From: Rhynchopus sp. YZ270_cl-10
Taxonomy: Eukaryota > Euglenozoa > Diplonemea > Diplonemida > Diplonemidae
DNA length: 64,000 bases
NCBI GenBank assembly: GCA_964035575.1
Contig: OZ037926.1
Location: forward strand, 496,001 to 560,000
Direction of reading: 5' to 3'
Below are positions 40,676 to 51,764 of the stretch, in pieces (the first letter of the stretch is position 1; the number at the start of each line of letters is the position of its first letter). The notes below the pieces were generated by a model. The model was not told where the DNA came from, made no database searches, and worked only from the letters and a program-made list of their open reading frames with translations. Both the position numbers and the translations under genes were made by a program.

Positions 40676-40822
40676 CCCTAAGCCCTAAGCCCTAAGCCCT
40701 AAGCCCTAAGCCCTAAGCCCTAAGCCCTAAGCCCTAAGCCCTAAGCCCTAAGCCCTAAGCCCTAAGCCCTAAGCCCTAAGCCCTAAGCCCTAAGCCCTAA
40801 GCCCTAAGCCCTGAGCCCTGAG
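40676..40822. repeat. Interstitial telomere-like array (CCCTAAG)19 plus 2 variants
   Basis: Nineteen perfect CCCTAAG units (40676-40808) followed by two CCCTGAG units (40809-40822). This is one base longer than the TTAGGG-type unit common in eukaryotes. The array begins directly after TTGATGA, the same context seen in the single-copy GATGAACCTAAGCC motifs elsewhere in the window. Confidence 0.95.
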
Positions 40823-41014
40823 CCTCTTAGTGTTGTTGCTTAGTCACCTTGATCATATAACAAAGAAAAATGGTTTTAAGTGAGGCAAACAGATGTGTGG
40901 ATATATTTTGAGAGTCAGTTCTATTTTTTTTTGGCTATTGCCGAGGTGCCGGAATATATACGCAGAACTGTGTGTGCTGAAATTCGGGCATTGACACAAC
41001 AAAGGTAAAGCAAC

Positions 41015-41090
41015 GTCGACAGTAGAAACGTCTCTGTGAGACGGCGGGTACTGTCAAAAATAAAAAGAGAGTTTTGAAAATATAAACCCC
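41015..41090. repeat. Dispersed repeat family C, diverged copy
   Basis: GTCGACAGTAGAAACGTCTC, GACGGCGGGTACTG and TTTTGAAAATATAAACCCC follow the same block order as 30139-30230. Confidence 0.4.
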
Positions 41091-41670
41091 ACCACCACAG
41101 AAAAAGAGAGGGGTTGAATAACACTATGATAAAAACAAAATACAACAAAGCATGTTTGGGGGATCGCAGTTATTGATGCAGGGACCTGTGACTGGCCCAC
41201 AATGCCAGCCCCCCGGGCATAGAGTACCCTGCAGTGCAAAAAAAAAAGAAAATTTAAAATAAAAGAAAATGATGCTGCCACAGAATAAGCCACGTTTTTT
41301 GCTTGTCGCACACAAATCGTGTTCGCGTTAAACACCTTTTGAAAAGACATGAATCTGACCCAAGAAGACAGACGAGGAGAGAAAATTGGGTAGCGCCATG
41401 TTTTCCTGCGTTTCGCGTTTTGTGTTTTTGTGTTCTTTTTGAAATCAGAGACTATTCTTTTCGTTTAGTGTAGGACACACCCCCTGAGCTCCGCTATTTC
41501 AATACAATGGAAAAAATAATGTCACAAAAAAATATACAAAAAAATGCACACACTTCCGAACAGCGAATTACCTAACTCTTTGCCCCTTCGGCCTCAAACT
41601 TGAAACTCTGACTGCCGTTTCTTCCAATTGGCCCAGCCTCCAAAACAGCACAAATTCACCACATACTCAG

Positions 41671-43428
41671 TTAGAGATTCATTGAAATCAGCCGCCTTCC
41701 AACAGGCGACCCTGCGTATGTAGGTGAGTGCATCACCACGTCCGCACGACCTAGTAGCGCACGGAACTCATCATTGCTACGTGCCCCTCCCTGCTTCTGC
41801 CGTCTCTTACCAGGCGTCAACTCGCTGTCTCGAGAGTCAGCGACAGAGCTGGACGCCACAGACCCGCCTGCGAAGGAGAGATCTGCTTCAACCTGCAACT
41901 CCTGTAGATTTTTTTTTGTGTTTTTTTTTTTGTTTTTTTTTGAAGAAAAAGAAAACTTGAACGAATATGCCTCTCATGCATACACCACCAATTTCAAATC
42001 AAACTACGTGAATTGTAATCATTATCGTACTCTGCTAAAAAAAACATTTGAAATACCAAAAGCTGCTCATACCAAAGGAAACTCCTTATTCGCTCGCGTC
42101 CACTCATCTTCCTTGAGACAATTTGGCACAAAATCCAACAAAGCCAATGCCAGGTACGATATACAATGAATATCCGTTGCGTGGAAGGAGAAGGCCACTT
42201 GGGGGACTGCCGTGCCCGAGGCCTCGCTTACGTAGCGTACGTAGGGCTTGAAGGAGGGACAGGCGTGGAGGAGCAGGCAGGTCTCGCGGGTGTAGGGGTT
42301 TGTTGGGGTATGCCGGGTGTTTGCGTGCACGAAGGCCCAGCAGTGTGCGCAGAGGGAGAGCTTGCAGGGTGAGCAGTGGAAGAGGGCGGGGCGGCATTCG
42401 GCTTCGTCGCAGTGCTCGCAACGGCGGAGGAGAAGCTTAAGGCGCCCCCACGCAGGGTTGCATCGTTTCTGTACACATCGTCCGCAGACGGCATGGCCCT
42501 TCTCACTGACCACCACCGCATCTCTTCGCTTTGAACACTCACCACACTCCATCTGCTCACCCCCCACCATAGCCTCCCACAACGACGTAGGTAGCGCATC
42601 CTTCGTAACCTTTCCCGTCCCCCTCCGGAGCTGCCGTTGCTCCATCAGATGCTGTCGTAATCTTGGATGACGGTGATACCGTGCACAACAGTGCTCAGAG
42701 CAGAACCGCATATCCGGGCACGCACTGCACACCCCAGCCACCCCACGAATGCTTTTCTTTGCCATATATTTGAGATCTGGTGGGCAAACGTCGCAATGCG
42801 ACTCTCTTTGGTGGCCTCTTGAAGGGATAATCCGTTTGGGAGACATGGAGCGTCGTTTGGGTGAACTATGTAATGGATCGCCACAGTCGCAGCAATATGC
42901 GACGGCAGGGTCGTGCTCGCAGGCACTGCACAAAGGGACCGCCCTGGTATTATCTGCCTCGGCGGTGCGGCGTCGGTGCAGGCTTTTGCGGCTCTCTGCT
43001 AGCATCGCGAAGGGCTTCCCGCAGCCGCAGCAGGCAGAGAGAACACCGTTGATGACACAGCGTTCGCAGAAGGGGTAGAGCGCACCGCCTTGAGATGTCG
43101 CGGCGCTGGAGAAGATGGAGCGTTCGTCGCAGCTGGATACATCTGCCGGGTGGCGGTGGGTCTGCCGTGGTGACGTCGTGTTGCGAATGTGGGATGTGTG
43201 CTTCCCCCGGGTGCGTGCTGCCAGTGTACTCCGATCGACCAGGCCCAGCTCGTCAGGACTATACCTCGTATCGATGGGCCCAGATGCGTCGCACAGCACC
43301 ACACCACGCCACCCCAAGAGCACCTCCAGCTGTTTGAGCTGCCCACCCCCTTCCATAGGACGGTATATGTCCACATGCCAGAGCACGGCATCCCCGCCTT
43401 CAGGTTTGACGAGTAAAGAGATTGACAT
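41671..43428 (-). CDS. Cys/His-rich zinc-binding-type protein (2 exons)
   Basis: Exon 42073-43428 (ATG at 43428) joins exon 41671-41901 across a 171-base phase-0 intron (GTATGA...CTACAG, 41902-42072), giving 528 residues; the unspliced frame would stop two codons past the donor. N-terminal about 80 residues are unassigned. Between about 120 and 400 there are many C-x2-C, C-x-C and C-x4-C pairs with His, e.g. CERCVINGVLSACCGCGKPF, CSACEHDPAVAYCCDC, FCSEHCCARYH and CEHCDEAECRPALFHC, resembling chains of B-box or ZZ-like zinc fingers. The second exon is Ser/Asp-rich. Likely a protein-binding scaffold; the family is not recognised. The CCACCACCTCACCACAG acceptor is 22 bases upstream. Confidence 0.78.
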
Positions 43429-43936
43429 GGGGGAGGGGAAGGGGGGGTGTCTGTGGTGAGGTGGTGGAGGCAGTGGTGACTACACTATACGTGATGGCCC
43501 TGTCTCGGCAAGTGATATCCGGCATCATTAAGCTAATTTCACGAAATGTATGTTCAATGTGAACGTGCCATGGAATTGCATGACACATAAGTGTAAGACT
43601 ATGATTTTGAACAGAGTATGGGGGTAGGAGAGGATAAGGGAAAGAGGAAGGGGTAGGTCGTGTTTTTTTTTGCGGAAAAAGGTGCAAAATAAAAAAGTGA
43701 TGTGCATGACATCAACGGTAAAAGAAAATCAACTGTGCTGTTGGTTGCAGGGTAAGTTTAATATAAAAAAAACAGGAAAGGAACCCAAGACAAAGGTCGT
43801 ATGGGTAGGGGGTGAGGGTTCTCCCGGAAGGCTCTACTCTACGTGTCCGTAGGCAGAGATCGGGGAGGAGGGAGGGTGTATGTCTGTTGTGCAGGTACCG
43901 CAACTTCTTCTATGGTACCGCTCTTTGTCAAGAGAC
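43429..43936. other. Intergenic spacer
   Basis: Acceptor region of the Cys/His-rich gene plus an A/T-rich 3' flank of the secreted protein gene at 43937. No gene seen. Confidence 0.5.
43451..43471 (-). promoter_or_regulatory. Candidate trans-splice acceptor
   Basis: Minus-strand CTCCACCACCTCACCACAG, AG at 43451-43452, upstream of the ATG at 43428. Confidence 0.5.
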
Positions 43937-44719
43937 TTATGTGGGGATGCCACGGAACGGACCGTCAGACGGAGAGCGCGACACGAGTCCCTCCCACGGG
44001 CACTCAGTGCACGGCGGTGGTGGGCCGTACCTGCCCTGGCAGTTGTTGTTCTTGCATGAGGACCCGTCCCAGGTACAGCGTCCTCCCGCAACAGGGCATG
44101 CGCCAACAGTGAGGTGCTGCGTGCAGTCCACACCGTCCTTGTCAATACCAAAGGCAACAAACTCTGCGTTGGCAGGCAGCGTGAACGTCGTCGACGCACC
44201 CGGCGCAAGCTGCTTCCTGAAGCTCCCCATCGGGTGCACGAACGAGGTGCCGGGTGCGCCAGTTGTGAAGCGTGGTGCGCACTGCGTCCTCTCCCATCCT
44301 GGGGTCACTGCGAGCAGCCCTGGGAGGCCACCCTGGTACGTGCGCACACAGCTCTGCGGGCATGCGTAGAAGAACACCCATGCGTCGCACACATCAATCA
44401 GGGAAGGCTCGTTCGGGCATGAGTACGTCACCTCCGTCCCTGCAGGGAGGTCCCAGTTCGACAGTGTTGTTGGGAGCAGGCGCAGGTGTGCTGGTGGGTC
44501 CTGCAGACGTGCACCGGGCACGACTGTCGGTGCGCTGATGTCTGGCCAAGCAGGGTTGCCTGCTGAGGACAGGAACTCGAGGTGGATTGGGAGGGATGCA
44601 GAGACTCCCTGCTGCCCGACCTGCGGCGGAGGAAGCTCCACATGCACTGATCCAATTAATTCTCCGCTGCTGAGTGCCACAAGCGACGCCAACACGAGGC
44701 TCTTCTGCAGAAGCGGCAT
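43937..44719 (-). CDS. Secreted Cys-rich protein, paralogue of the array partner
   Basis: 260 residues from ATG at 44719, chosen because it starts a clear signal peptide (MPLLQKSLVLASLVALSSGE); an upstream in-frame extension has no support and crosses the acceptor. It aligns along its length with the 250-residue partner protein of the tandem array, keeping SCPNEPSLI-VCDAWVFFY-CPQSC, TYQGGL, GWERTQCAP, FVHPMGSFRKQLAPG, CPVAGGRC-W and RYGPPPPC-ECPWEG. The N-terminal third is more diverged. It is single copy here and 26 kb from the array, so the family predates the amplification. Extracellular; function unknown. Confidence 0.9.
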   Translation of the reverse strand: MPLLQKSLVLASLVALSSGELIGSVHVELPPPQVGQQGVSASLPIHLEFLSSAGNPAWPDISAPTVVPGARLQDPPAHLRLLPTTLSNWDLPAGTEVTYSCPNEPSLIDVCDAWVFFYACPQSCVRTYQGGLPGLLAVTPGWERTQCAPRFTTGAPGTSFVHPMGSFRKQLAPGASTTFTLPANAEFVAFGIDKDGVDCTQHLTVGACPVAGGRCTWDGSSCKNNNCQGRYGPPPPCTECPWEGLVSRSPSDGPFRGIPT

Positions 44720-45136
44720 TGTGTGAAGTGTAGAGTGTAGACGAGATGTCTGCAACGGTGTGGCAAAAGCGTTGCGTGGGAAACAAGACGATAAAAATAA
44801 AAACCCCCGAAAAATCTTTTTACCTTTTATTTTTCTTTTGAACATACGGTGATACAGAGAGAGGGGGTTTTGATGGAAACCATCATACTGGAATAAACGG
44901 TGTTGGAAACACACCACAGGGTTATTTGGGTAAAGCAAAAGTTGAAGCACAATCGACACCAAACGGGGGTGGGGAGAGAAAAAAACACGACATATAAATC
45001 TCTTGGGCTACGTTTTTTTAATGATTCTTTGCTGTAAAGCAAAACTAAAAAAAAAACACCCAACACACTGGCAAGACAAACTAAACGTATCACTCAACAA
45101 ACCTGCTTAATTATTTTTTTTTTTTGTGAATCCTCT
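44720..45136. other. Intergenic spacer
   Basis: 5' leader with candidate acceptor (44750-44765), then an A/T-rich 3' flank of the LamG/ankyrin gene. No gene seen. Confidence 0.5.
44750..44765 (-). promoter_or_regulatory. Candidate trans-splice acceptor
   Basis: Minus-strand CCACACCGTTGCAG, AG at 44750-44751, 30 bases upstream of the ATG at 44719. It supports the signal-peptide start. Confidence 0.45.
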
Positions 45137-48100
45137 TTACCTCCCTACCGAGCCCATCTCCTCCAAATTTTTCAACACCCCAACCACAACACGCTGATCA
45201 CGCTCCTTTGCGAGGTCGGCTGGTGTGAGGTGGTGCTGATCTTGGAGAGTCAGATCGGTTACCTCTGCGAGGTTCTTCAGAACTTCGTATGAGTCGGGGG
45301 TCAGAGCAAAGTCACGGAAGATGGCGACGTGGAGCGGGGTGCGCCCAGAGCTGTTCTGCGTCGACGTTGCGGCACCCATATCAATGAGAACGGTAGCCGC
45401 ATCCAGAGCGATCGCTTCTATCGCTAGATGAAGAGCTGTATTTCCATCTGCGTCTGTTGCGTCAATGTTTACCTCAAATAGGTCAGCAAGCATAGGTAGA
45501 TATGAGGCCCTATTCCCTGCCGCAGCTACGTGAATTGGTGTAAACTCTTCGTCATACGGAGCTGAAAAGACCAATCTCTCGCCATTCGCAATGCACGACG
45601 CTCCGCATTGCAGTAGACGAACCACTCTATCCAAATGGTCAACATTCGATCTGCTTCCTCCACTCTCCCCCCACACCCTACGAAGCATTTTATCCGCTTT
45701 AGATCGGTCTGCACCTAAACGAAGCAAAGCTCTTGCAGTTTTCCAACCCCACTCCGTTCGAACCAAAGGTTTGTCACTGCACATCACCTCCTCCAAAGCC
45801 CAGGTAAGATGCTCCGAAATTTGCGCTTCCATGTGTGTCGGGTCGTCCGAGATGGAGGATTTGCATTGTGCTTCCTTTGCGGCCGCGACTCTGCGGATTA
45901 CTCGAAGATACTGCTCCATAACGATCAAATCATCGTCTCGGGTGAGTGCTGTGCGTTCAAAGAGAAGACTGCTGGAGCGTCCCCCAAAGCCTCCATCGCT
46001 TAGATTGCTTTCAAGGCGGTCATATGGGTCTTCGAGTGGAGTGCTAAAGGTCTCATCTGCGATATCACTCCGAGGGGAAAGCAGTTGGCACATTGGGGAT
46101 TGATCGAACATCGTGCAACCTACGGAGTCGAGGTTCTTCGTTGCCATGCATTTTCGGAGTTGAAGCTCTAATGCGTCCAATTCAGTGATTTCTTTTAACA
46201 CCAAATCTGCTGAGGAAACAGCAGGTTTGGTTCTATGAACGATATTTGATGAAAGAGGATCCGCATGGTGTCGAGGAAATGATCTTTTATTCTCTTCCTG
46301 CCTAGAATTTGCCTTTAAAAATGGAGATTCTATCTGCCATACGGAATGCTTATCGAATAGCCAAAGAGGGTGTCGTGGAAACCTTGAAAATCTCGCTATA
46401 TTACGACAATGTGAACTCAGCATAGGACGTAGTACAGTATTGTAAGAAACCGCCTTCTCCTCTGAGGTTCTGCCAAAGCGTGTATTATTCCCTTTGTAGC
46501 TGAGATTTAAAAAGGAGAGGTCGCACATTCCGCCTTCATCTGAGGTATGGCATGCAACGACGTAGTCGGACCAACGCAAAAAATCATCCGCCTGCCCTTT
46601 CCACACCCGATTCGACGGAATTTCTGTATACAGCTCCACCGGGGGTGCAGCAAGGCTGAGAAGCGGCGAGGGAGATGAATTGCTAAACAGAATCGTTGTG
46701 TTCCGTAGGTTTGCCATGGCTGTAGTCACCAAATCGATAAAGGGGCGAGCCTTAGGTAATAACCATGCACCCAATTCGAACACAAATTGGCTGGCCTCTA
46801 GAAGAACCGGTTTGTACTCAGAATACGCTGAATCTGGATCGCTTTTTATGCACCAACCCATCGCATCATGTGAAATAAGAAAGCTTGGCTCTGCATTGGG
46901 AGTCTCCTCCACCGGACGAAAGTCCACCACCATACACTCATTCTTCGCATGCCACTCTTCAGGACGCGGTGACAAAAAAAACTCCCCTCCTCCAGTCTCC
47001 GCATCCCCATACACCCCACCTACATGAGAAGGCAAAGTATACGATGGACTAAAAATCGAAAAACTCCTTCCGGTTCCTTCTAAATCAGACCGGCTTTGCC
47101 CTTCTAATAAAACCTTTTCTGCGTTTCCTTTAAGAAAGATACTGCTGAAGTCTACCCCCTTTGAGGCTGCGTCTAACGTATAGCTGACTTCGTTGATTAA
47201 TTGACTGGGGTGGCGGTTTGCGATTCGCCATAATGTATTGAAGCTCCATTCAGACATATCAATATGGATCACCTCCCTCCCACTCTGCCGCGAACCATCA
47301 TGAAGTAAAAACCTCTCATGTTGACGCCCCGTAAGAGACACCAAAAAAGACAGCCCCGAAGCCAAATCAGTCACCCTCTGTATCGAAAGCGCGTTGTGAA
47401 TACCAGCAGGGGTCAACCCTGGAAGACCGAATATACATTCTGCTGACAACATCGCCGCATCATCGACTGTTTCAGCAAGACATTGGTAGCGTATTATTGC
47501 AAATAAATGCTGTGCAGACACCTGCAGGGAAGGAATCCCATCCTGTACGACCACTGCAAGCTTTTCTAATACTGCCGCATCCACCTTTGCCGGCATTCTT
47601 GATTTACAACATGCCTCTAATACACTCAGCACTGCTTGATCCCGCACTCCCTCCACTTCAAAACCCATCACAACAAAACTATCTTGACATGGTCTCGCAA
47701 ACATTGCTTCAAGGATATGAGAAGGCACGTAAACACCTGGATGCAGCTGCAACCTCGTAGGAGAAGTCAACCACGCTATCGGATCCACAACAGGCAGGTC
47801 TACGGGAACAAAGCTTGGGGTATGAGTGTACCGCATCAACGCACCACCATCATTTGTTTCAAAGAGCGTCAATCCGGCAAGGTTTTGGAGGATTTCAGGG
47901 TCGTCGGATATGTCTTGAATCGATACGTCCTTTGGCGGCGCGGCTGATCCAGTTCTGATGTGTACTTCTAAGGCAACGTTAGCAGGTACATTCGCAATGC
48001 ATCCATGCACCTTAAACTCTCCCTCCAAATCCCGCCAGGTGTGCAACAAAAACCACCCGCTCCCATCCCACACCGCCCAGATCAAAGGCTCCACCATCTC

Positions 48101-50409
48101 CGCAGTGAGCAGGTAGAAGGGGAGGATGTGCTCTTCGTTGCAGTTTGTGTATGCCCGTTTGAAGCGGGTGGCGGCGGCGGCGGCGTTGGTCTTGAGACGG
48201 TCGATCATATCATCACACCACATACGGCGGACAGGGGTGACCCAGGTCTTGAGGTCGTCAATCATACCCATGCAGGTGACGGGGGGGATCGGTTCGAAGT
48301 GGGGCTGTGGAATGTTATGGTAAAATCGAAGGTCTTTGGGGGAAATTCTAAAAAAACCGTACATACCGGCTCATCCAACGGCGATGCAAAGTTTGTCGTA
48401 AAGTGGTTGTTTTCACTGCGGCAGGCCCAATGCGCAACCGCCGCCTCTGTCTGCTGTGTGTTTGTATTCCGCTGGATAGTGTCAAGCGCCTGCTCCACTG
48501 CATCGAACGCACCGCCACGGATCGCTATATTCCTTATTGTATGCCGGAATGCTTTCGACACTGTCACGCTCGGTGACGGCGAGGGGCGGGGGATTTCAAT
48601 ACGACCCGCCATGGGGCTTATGGAGTGCCGGATGGAGGCACGGCTTGCCTTACTCCTGCTGCGCGAAGGGGTTAATGCACCGGAGTCCTTCCGGTCGAGA
48701 CGGTGGCGGTCCTCTGGTAGGACTACTGCGTTGAGGGTCGATGCAGATACCTTAGCGGGTGGGCGTGGCAGGGGTACCCACGATGCCGCATGGCGGTCGA
48801 TGAGAGCGTAGTCGGAGCGTGCCCTGCTCCACGAAGCGCGTGGACTGCTAGTTGAGGTTTCGCCCCGTTGTGTGGGGCTGAGCATAGGCGAGATGAGCCC
48901 CCCAGCCTGCTTCGGTCGAGCGGTGCGCAGGACGGCGTGGTTTGCTTCGCCAGAGCTGTCGGTGCAGAGGGTGCTCCCCGGGCCGTCGTCAAGGCGCCAT
49001 TGTGCAAGGGTTTTGCCGTTTTCGGTGATGGTGAAGTCGTGAAGCAGCCCGCAGAAGCATTCGGTGACGTTGCCCCTGTCGTTGTGTCCGCCCAGCGCAG
49101 GGTAGTCCATGAATTTGAGGAAGTCGTGTGTAGTGGCGGTGGTTGCCGGTATCGTTTCGACTGCCATGCCGTTGACGAAGAGGCTGAACTGTGTGCCGTC
49201 GACGACCCAGCGGAGGTGGTACCACTTCCCGTCGCACATAATTCGTTTGTATGTCGCGACAGTGCGGCTGCCGTTGCAGTCGCCGACGCTCATGTGGAGG
49301 ATGCCGGACTCGTGTGCACCGGTTTTATTGCAGTTTACCGCAAGCTTGACATGAGCATGGTGCTTCTGGGAGTCGGTCACACCGAAGACAGTCATGGCAG
49401 CGGTGCTTCTCGTGCAGATGTACCCGCTTACTTCAAAGGAGTCGAGGTGTGCGCCCATGCCCTGGAGTGTTGGTGGTGAGACATTGGGGGGTGGGGTGTG
49501 CATACCAGAGTGCCGCCTGTGAGATGCGAGGGTCCTGGCAGCTCAAGGCAGGTAGGTGGGAGCCGTGCGACCTCGCCTCCACGCCAGCGTGCTCCGTTGC
49601 GGAGGAGTGCGTCTGCGTCGCCTGAGCGGTCGACCGCGTTGCGCACACGGCCTGCTGCTGCGATGTTGTCGCAGGCGTAGCGTGCGACCATCTCAAGACC
49701 ACGGCCAAAGTCCGCAGAGATGCGCACCTCACTCACCCCGCCTATGAAGGGCTCGCTGTCAGACTCCGCAACACGGAATGAGTCTGGCAATGAACACCCC
49801 AGCACCGCAACCTGAGAAAAAGAAAAAAAGATTTTTAAGGATTTTTCACCCTAGCCAATATACCTCTTTGCCTCGTGTATTGCGCGACCTTTGCACTGGC
49901 TGCTGCGTTTCTTCGACAGAGAGCGCTTGGCGGACACCATTTACCCTGAGAAGGAAGCAGGGCTGCCAGGTGCACGCGACGTGCTGCCACTCCCCTGCGT
50001 TGGCGGAGGACGACGACGACGCGATGCAGCCACACCCACCCCGCTCCGCACTCTCCTCCAGGAGCAACGCGTACACACCGTGCATCACCTTCAAGGCCAC
50101 CCGCACATACCCCAACTGGCAGTCAAACACCGTCATCGTCCCAAACTGCAGCTCTGCCACTTTCAACCACAGATCCACCTTCAACGTATCGGCCGCCGCC
50201 TCTAATACACTTGACTGCGGAATCTCCAAACACGCCTTCGCACCTTCAAACCACACACACGTGTCGGAAATCCGCCCTGCCCGCTTATTCACAGTATCCG
50301 CACTAACGACACCCTTCTGCGGGGAACCTTCCGGAGGGTGTGGATGATGCGAGCTCCCAAGCGAGCTAGAGATGTACTCAAATATGGGCGACTCAGGGAC
50401 ATCCTCCAT
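45137..50409 (-). CDS. Large LamG-like plus ankyrin protein (4 exons)
   Basis: Exons 49864-50409, 49506-49811, 48367-49461 and 45137-48304 join through three phase-0 introns: 49812-49863 (GTATAT...CTCAG), 49462-49505 (GTATGC...CCAG) and 48305-48366 (GTATGT...ACAG), giving 1,704 residues. ATG at 50409. Exons 1-2 hold a concanavalin A/LamG-like domain (GEWQHVACTW, LLRVNGVRQAL, FIGGVSEVRI). Exon 3 holds a second (GKWYHLRWVVDGTQFSLFVN, LLHDFTI, LAQWRLDDGPG). A long unassigned region follows. The last ~150 residues carry ankyrin repeats (FTPIHVAAAGN, DGNTALHLAIEA, SGRTPLHVAIF, HHLTPADLAKE). There is no signal peptide or membrane helix, so the LamG folds appear cytoplasmic. A scaffold or regulatory role is inferred. 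Confidence 0.82.
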
Positions 50410-50774
50410 TGTATTGCTTTGTGAGGGGGGGAGGTGGTGGTGGGGGTGTAGCGCAACCGCTGGGGGAGGTCGCAAGGTGACGCAGTCAAGAAGAGAACCC
50501 TATGTAATAAACGGCTCTCGTCAAATGAAGTTGTTGTGTGAACACCTCAACAAAAGAAAAAGAAAAAGAATTGTTGAGATTAGGTACCGTTCAATGAGGG
50601 GTGTCGTGAAGGAGATATTGTCCTGTTTTGTTGTTGTTGTCCGCCCAACTTTCCTGTTTTTAGGGATTTTTGTGATAATGGTTTTGGGAGTGGGGGGGTT
50701 TTTTTTTCAGAAACCTCGTGGACAGGGGTGCTCATACGAGATATGACATATGATCCTGATTTTTTAAGCTTTAA
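50410..50774. other. Spacer between LamG/ankyrin gene and the protease fragment
   Basis: Holds the minus-strand leader of the LamG/ankyrin gene with a pyrimidine-AG signal (AG at 50417-50418). Beyond it are G/T-rich plus-strand runs with two TTTTTTTTCAG-like acceptor sequences before the protease fragment. Too short to encode the missing N-terminal half of a ubiquitin-specific protease. Confidence 0.5.
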
Positions 50775-51653
50775 ACTGTCGACAGGGAGTACGAAAATGT
50801 CGTTGGAATCATCCCCTCCTGCACCACCACCACCGAAGGCGTACGGGAACTCGTCGCGCCAGTACTCTGTGAAAAACCTTGCGAGACCTGCAAGACCCCC
50901 CTCAAAAAAACTCTGGTGTTGGAGGAACTTCCAGAATTCCTGATCTTTCGCGTGAACCGCTTCTCCCAGGACAACCGCGGCAGGAGGTCGAAGCTGACTC
51001 ACAACTTCAACATCTGTGAGTCAGTTGTTGTGAACGGGAGTACCTACAGACACGTTGGCCACGTGAACCACATCGGCCAAATTGGTTCGGGGCACTACGA
51101 GTGCGAGGTTCGTGGTGAGGGAGGAAAGTGGTCGAAGTACTCCGACGACGTGCACCGCGCCGTGCCGAAGCGCCCAACAGGATCAAAGAAGGTGTACCTT
51201 GTGGTGTACAAAGGGGATGCCTCCACTGTGCTGGACGGGTTTGAGGGTGTGGAGTGCACCGGGGATCAGCACACTTGCAAAGAGCTTCCCATTGATCCGG
51301 TACTGAGCACAATAACAACAACACCGACACCGACACCTACACCGATACCGACAACGACAACGACAACGAAGAGAAAGCGCACTGCATCAGTTCCAACTAC
51401 ACTCTCGGCAAATCCTACACAGGCTCCTCTTCCTTCAGCATCGCAATCTTCCATTCCTCTACAACAGCACCCGTCCGTCGCCACCCGAACAGACTCCAGA
51501 CCAGCTATGACAGAGATAATGGTGCTCGACCCAGCCCGTTGCATGGAGGACTCCGTCAGGTCGTCTGCGACGACCTTCCACTTCATGTTGATACCAACCC
51601 CCGCCGACCCCACGAGGCAGTGTGTGGTATCTCAAAAAAAAAAGTTAAGCTGA
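50775..51653 (+). pseudogene. C-terminal fragment of a ubiquitin-specific protease (peptidase C19)
   Basis: The plus-strand frame is open from 50775 to 51653 (about 292 residues, no convincing start codon). It contains the zinc-ribbon-like CEKPCETC, then LEELPEFLIFRVNRF, and the His-box region IGQIGSGHYECEVR, GGKWSKYSDD and VYLVVYK, the second half of a USP catalytic domain. The catalytic His (GSGHY) and Asp (SDD) are visible. The Cys-box half is missing and there is no room for it upstream, where the divergent LamG/ankyrin gene starts at 50409. After the USP part come Thr/Pro repeats and then family A repeat DNA. It is the only coding-like stretch on the plus strand. A truncated, relocated host gene copy is most likely; a real gene with a distant first exon is less likely. 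Confidence 0.65.
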
Positions 51654-51764
51654 AATACAAATCCCTCTCGTGATCAGTGTACCTTGGCACAATGACCGGG
51701 TGTACCGGGGGGTGGACACCCAAACCATGCAGTCTTACATCCATTTCGAGGTTTATATCTGATA
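51641..51764. repeat. Dispersed repeat family A, near full-length
   Basis: Aligns with 40501-40630: GCTGAAATACAAATCCCTCT, GATCAGTGTACCTTGGCACA, then CCCAAACCATGCAGTCTTAC and TTTCGAGGTTTATATCTGA. It overlaps the end of the protease fragment frame. Confidence 0.7.

Larger units (their letters stand above)
38352..41670. other. 3.3-kb repeat-rich intergenic region
   Basis: Contains the second CCACCTGA foldback (38892-38999), GATGAACCTAAGCC at 39036, a pair of imperfect direct repeats (39518/39661), a full family A copy (40501-40630), the telomere-like array (40676-40822), a family C copy (41015-41090) and a weak family B match near 41465. Open frames are short and lack motifs. No gene seen. Confidence 0.6.

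Noticed and set aside
40676-40822. CRISPR array
   Set aside because: Uninterrupted 7-base units with no spacers; eukaryotic telomere-like repeat.
48262-50475. Three separate genes in this interval
   Set aside because: Splice junctions with consistent GTAT donors join all frames in phase 0, and the LamG domains span the junctions.
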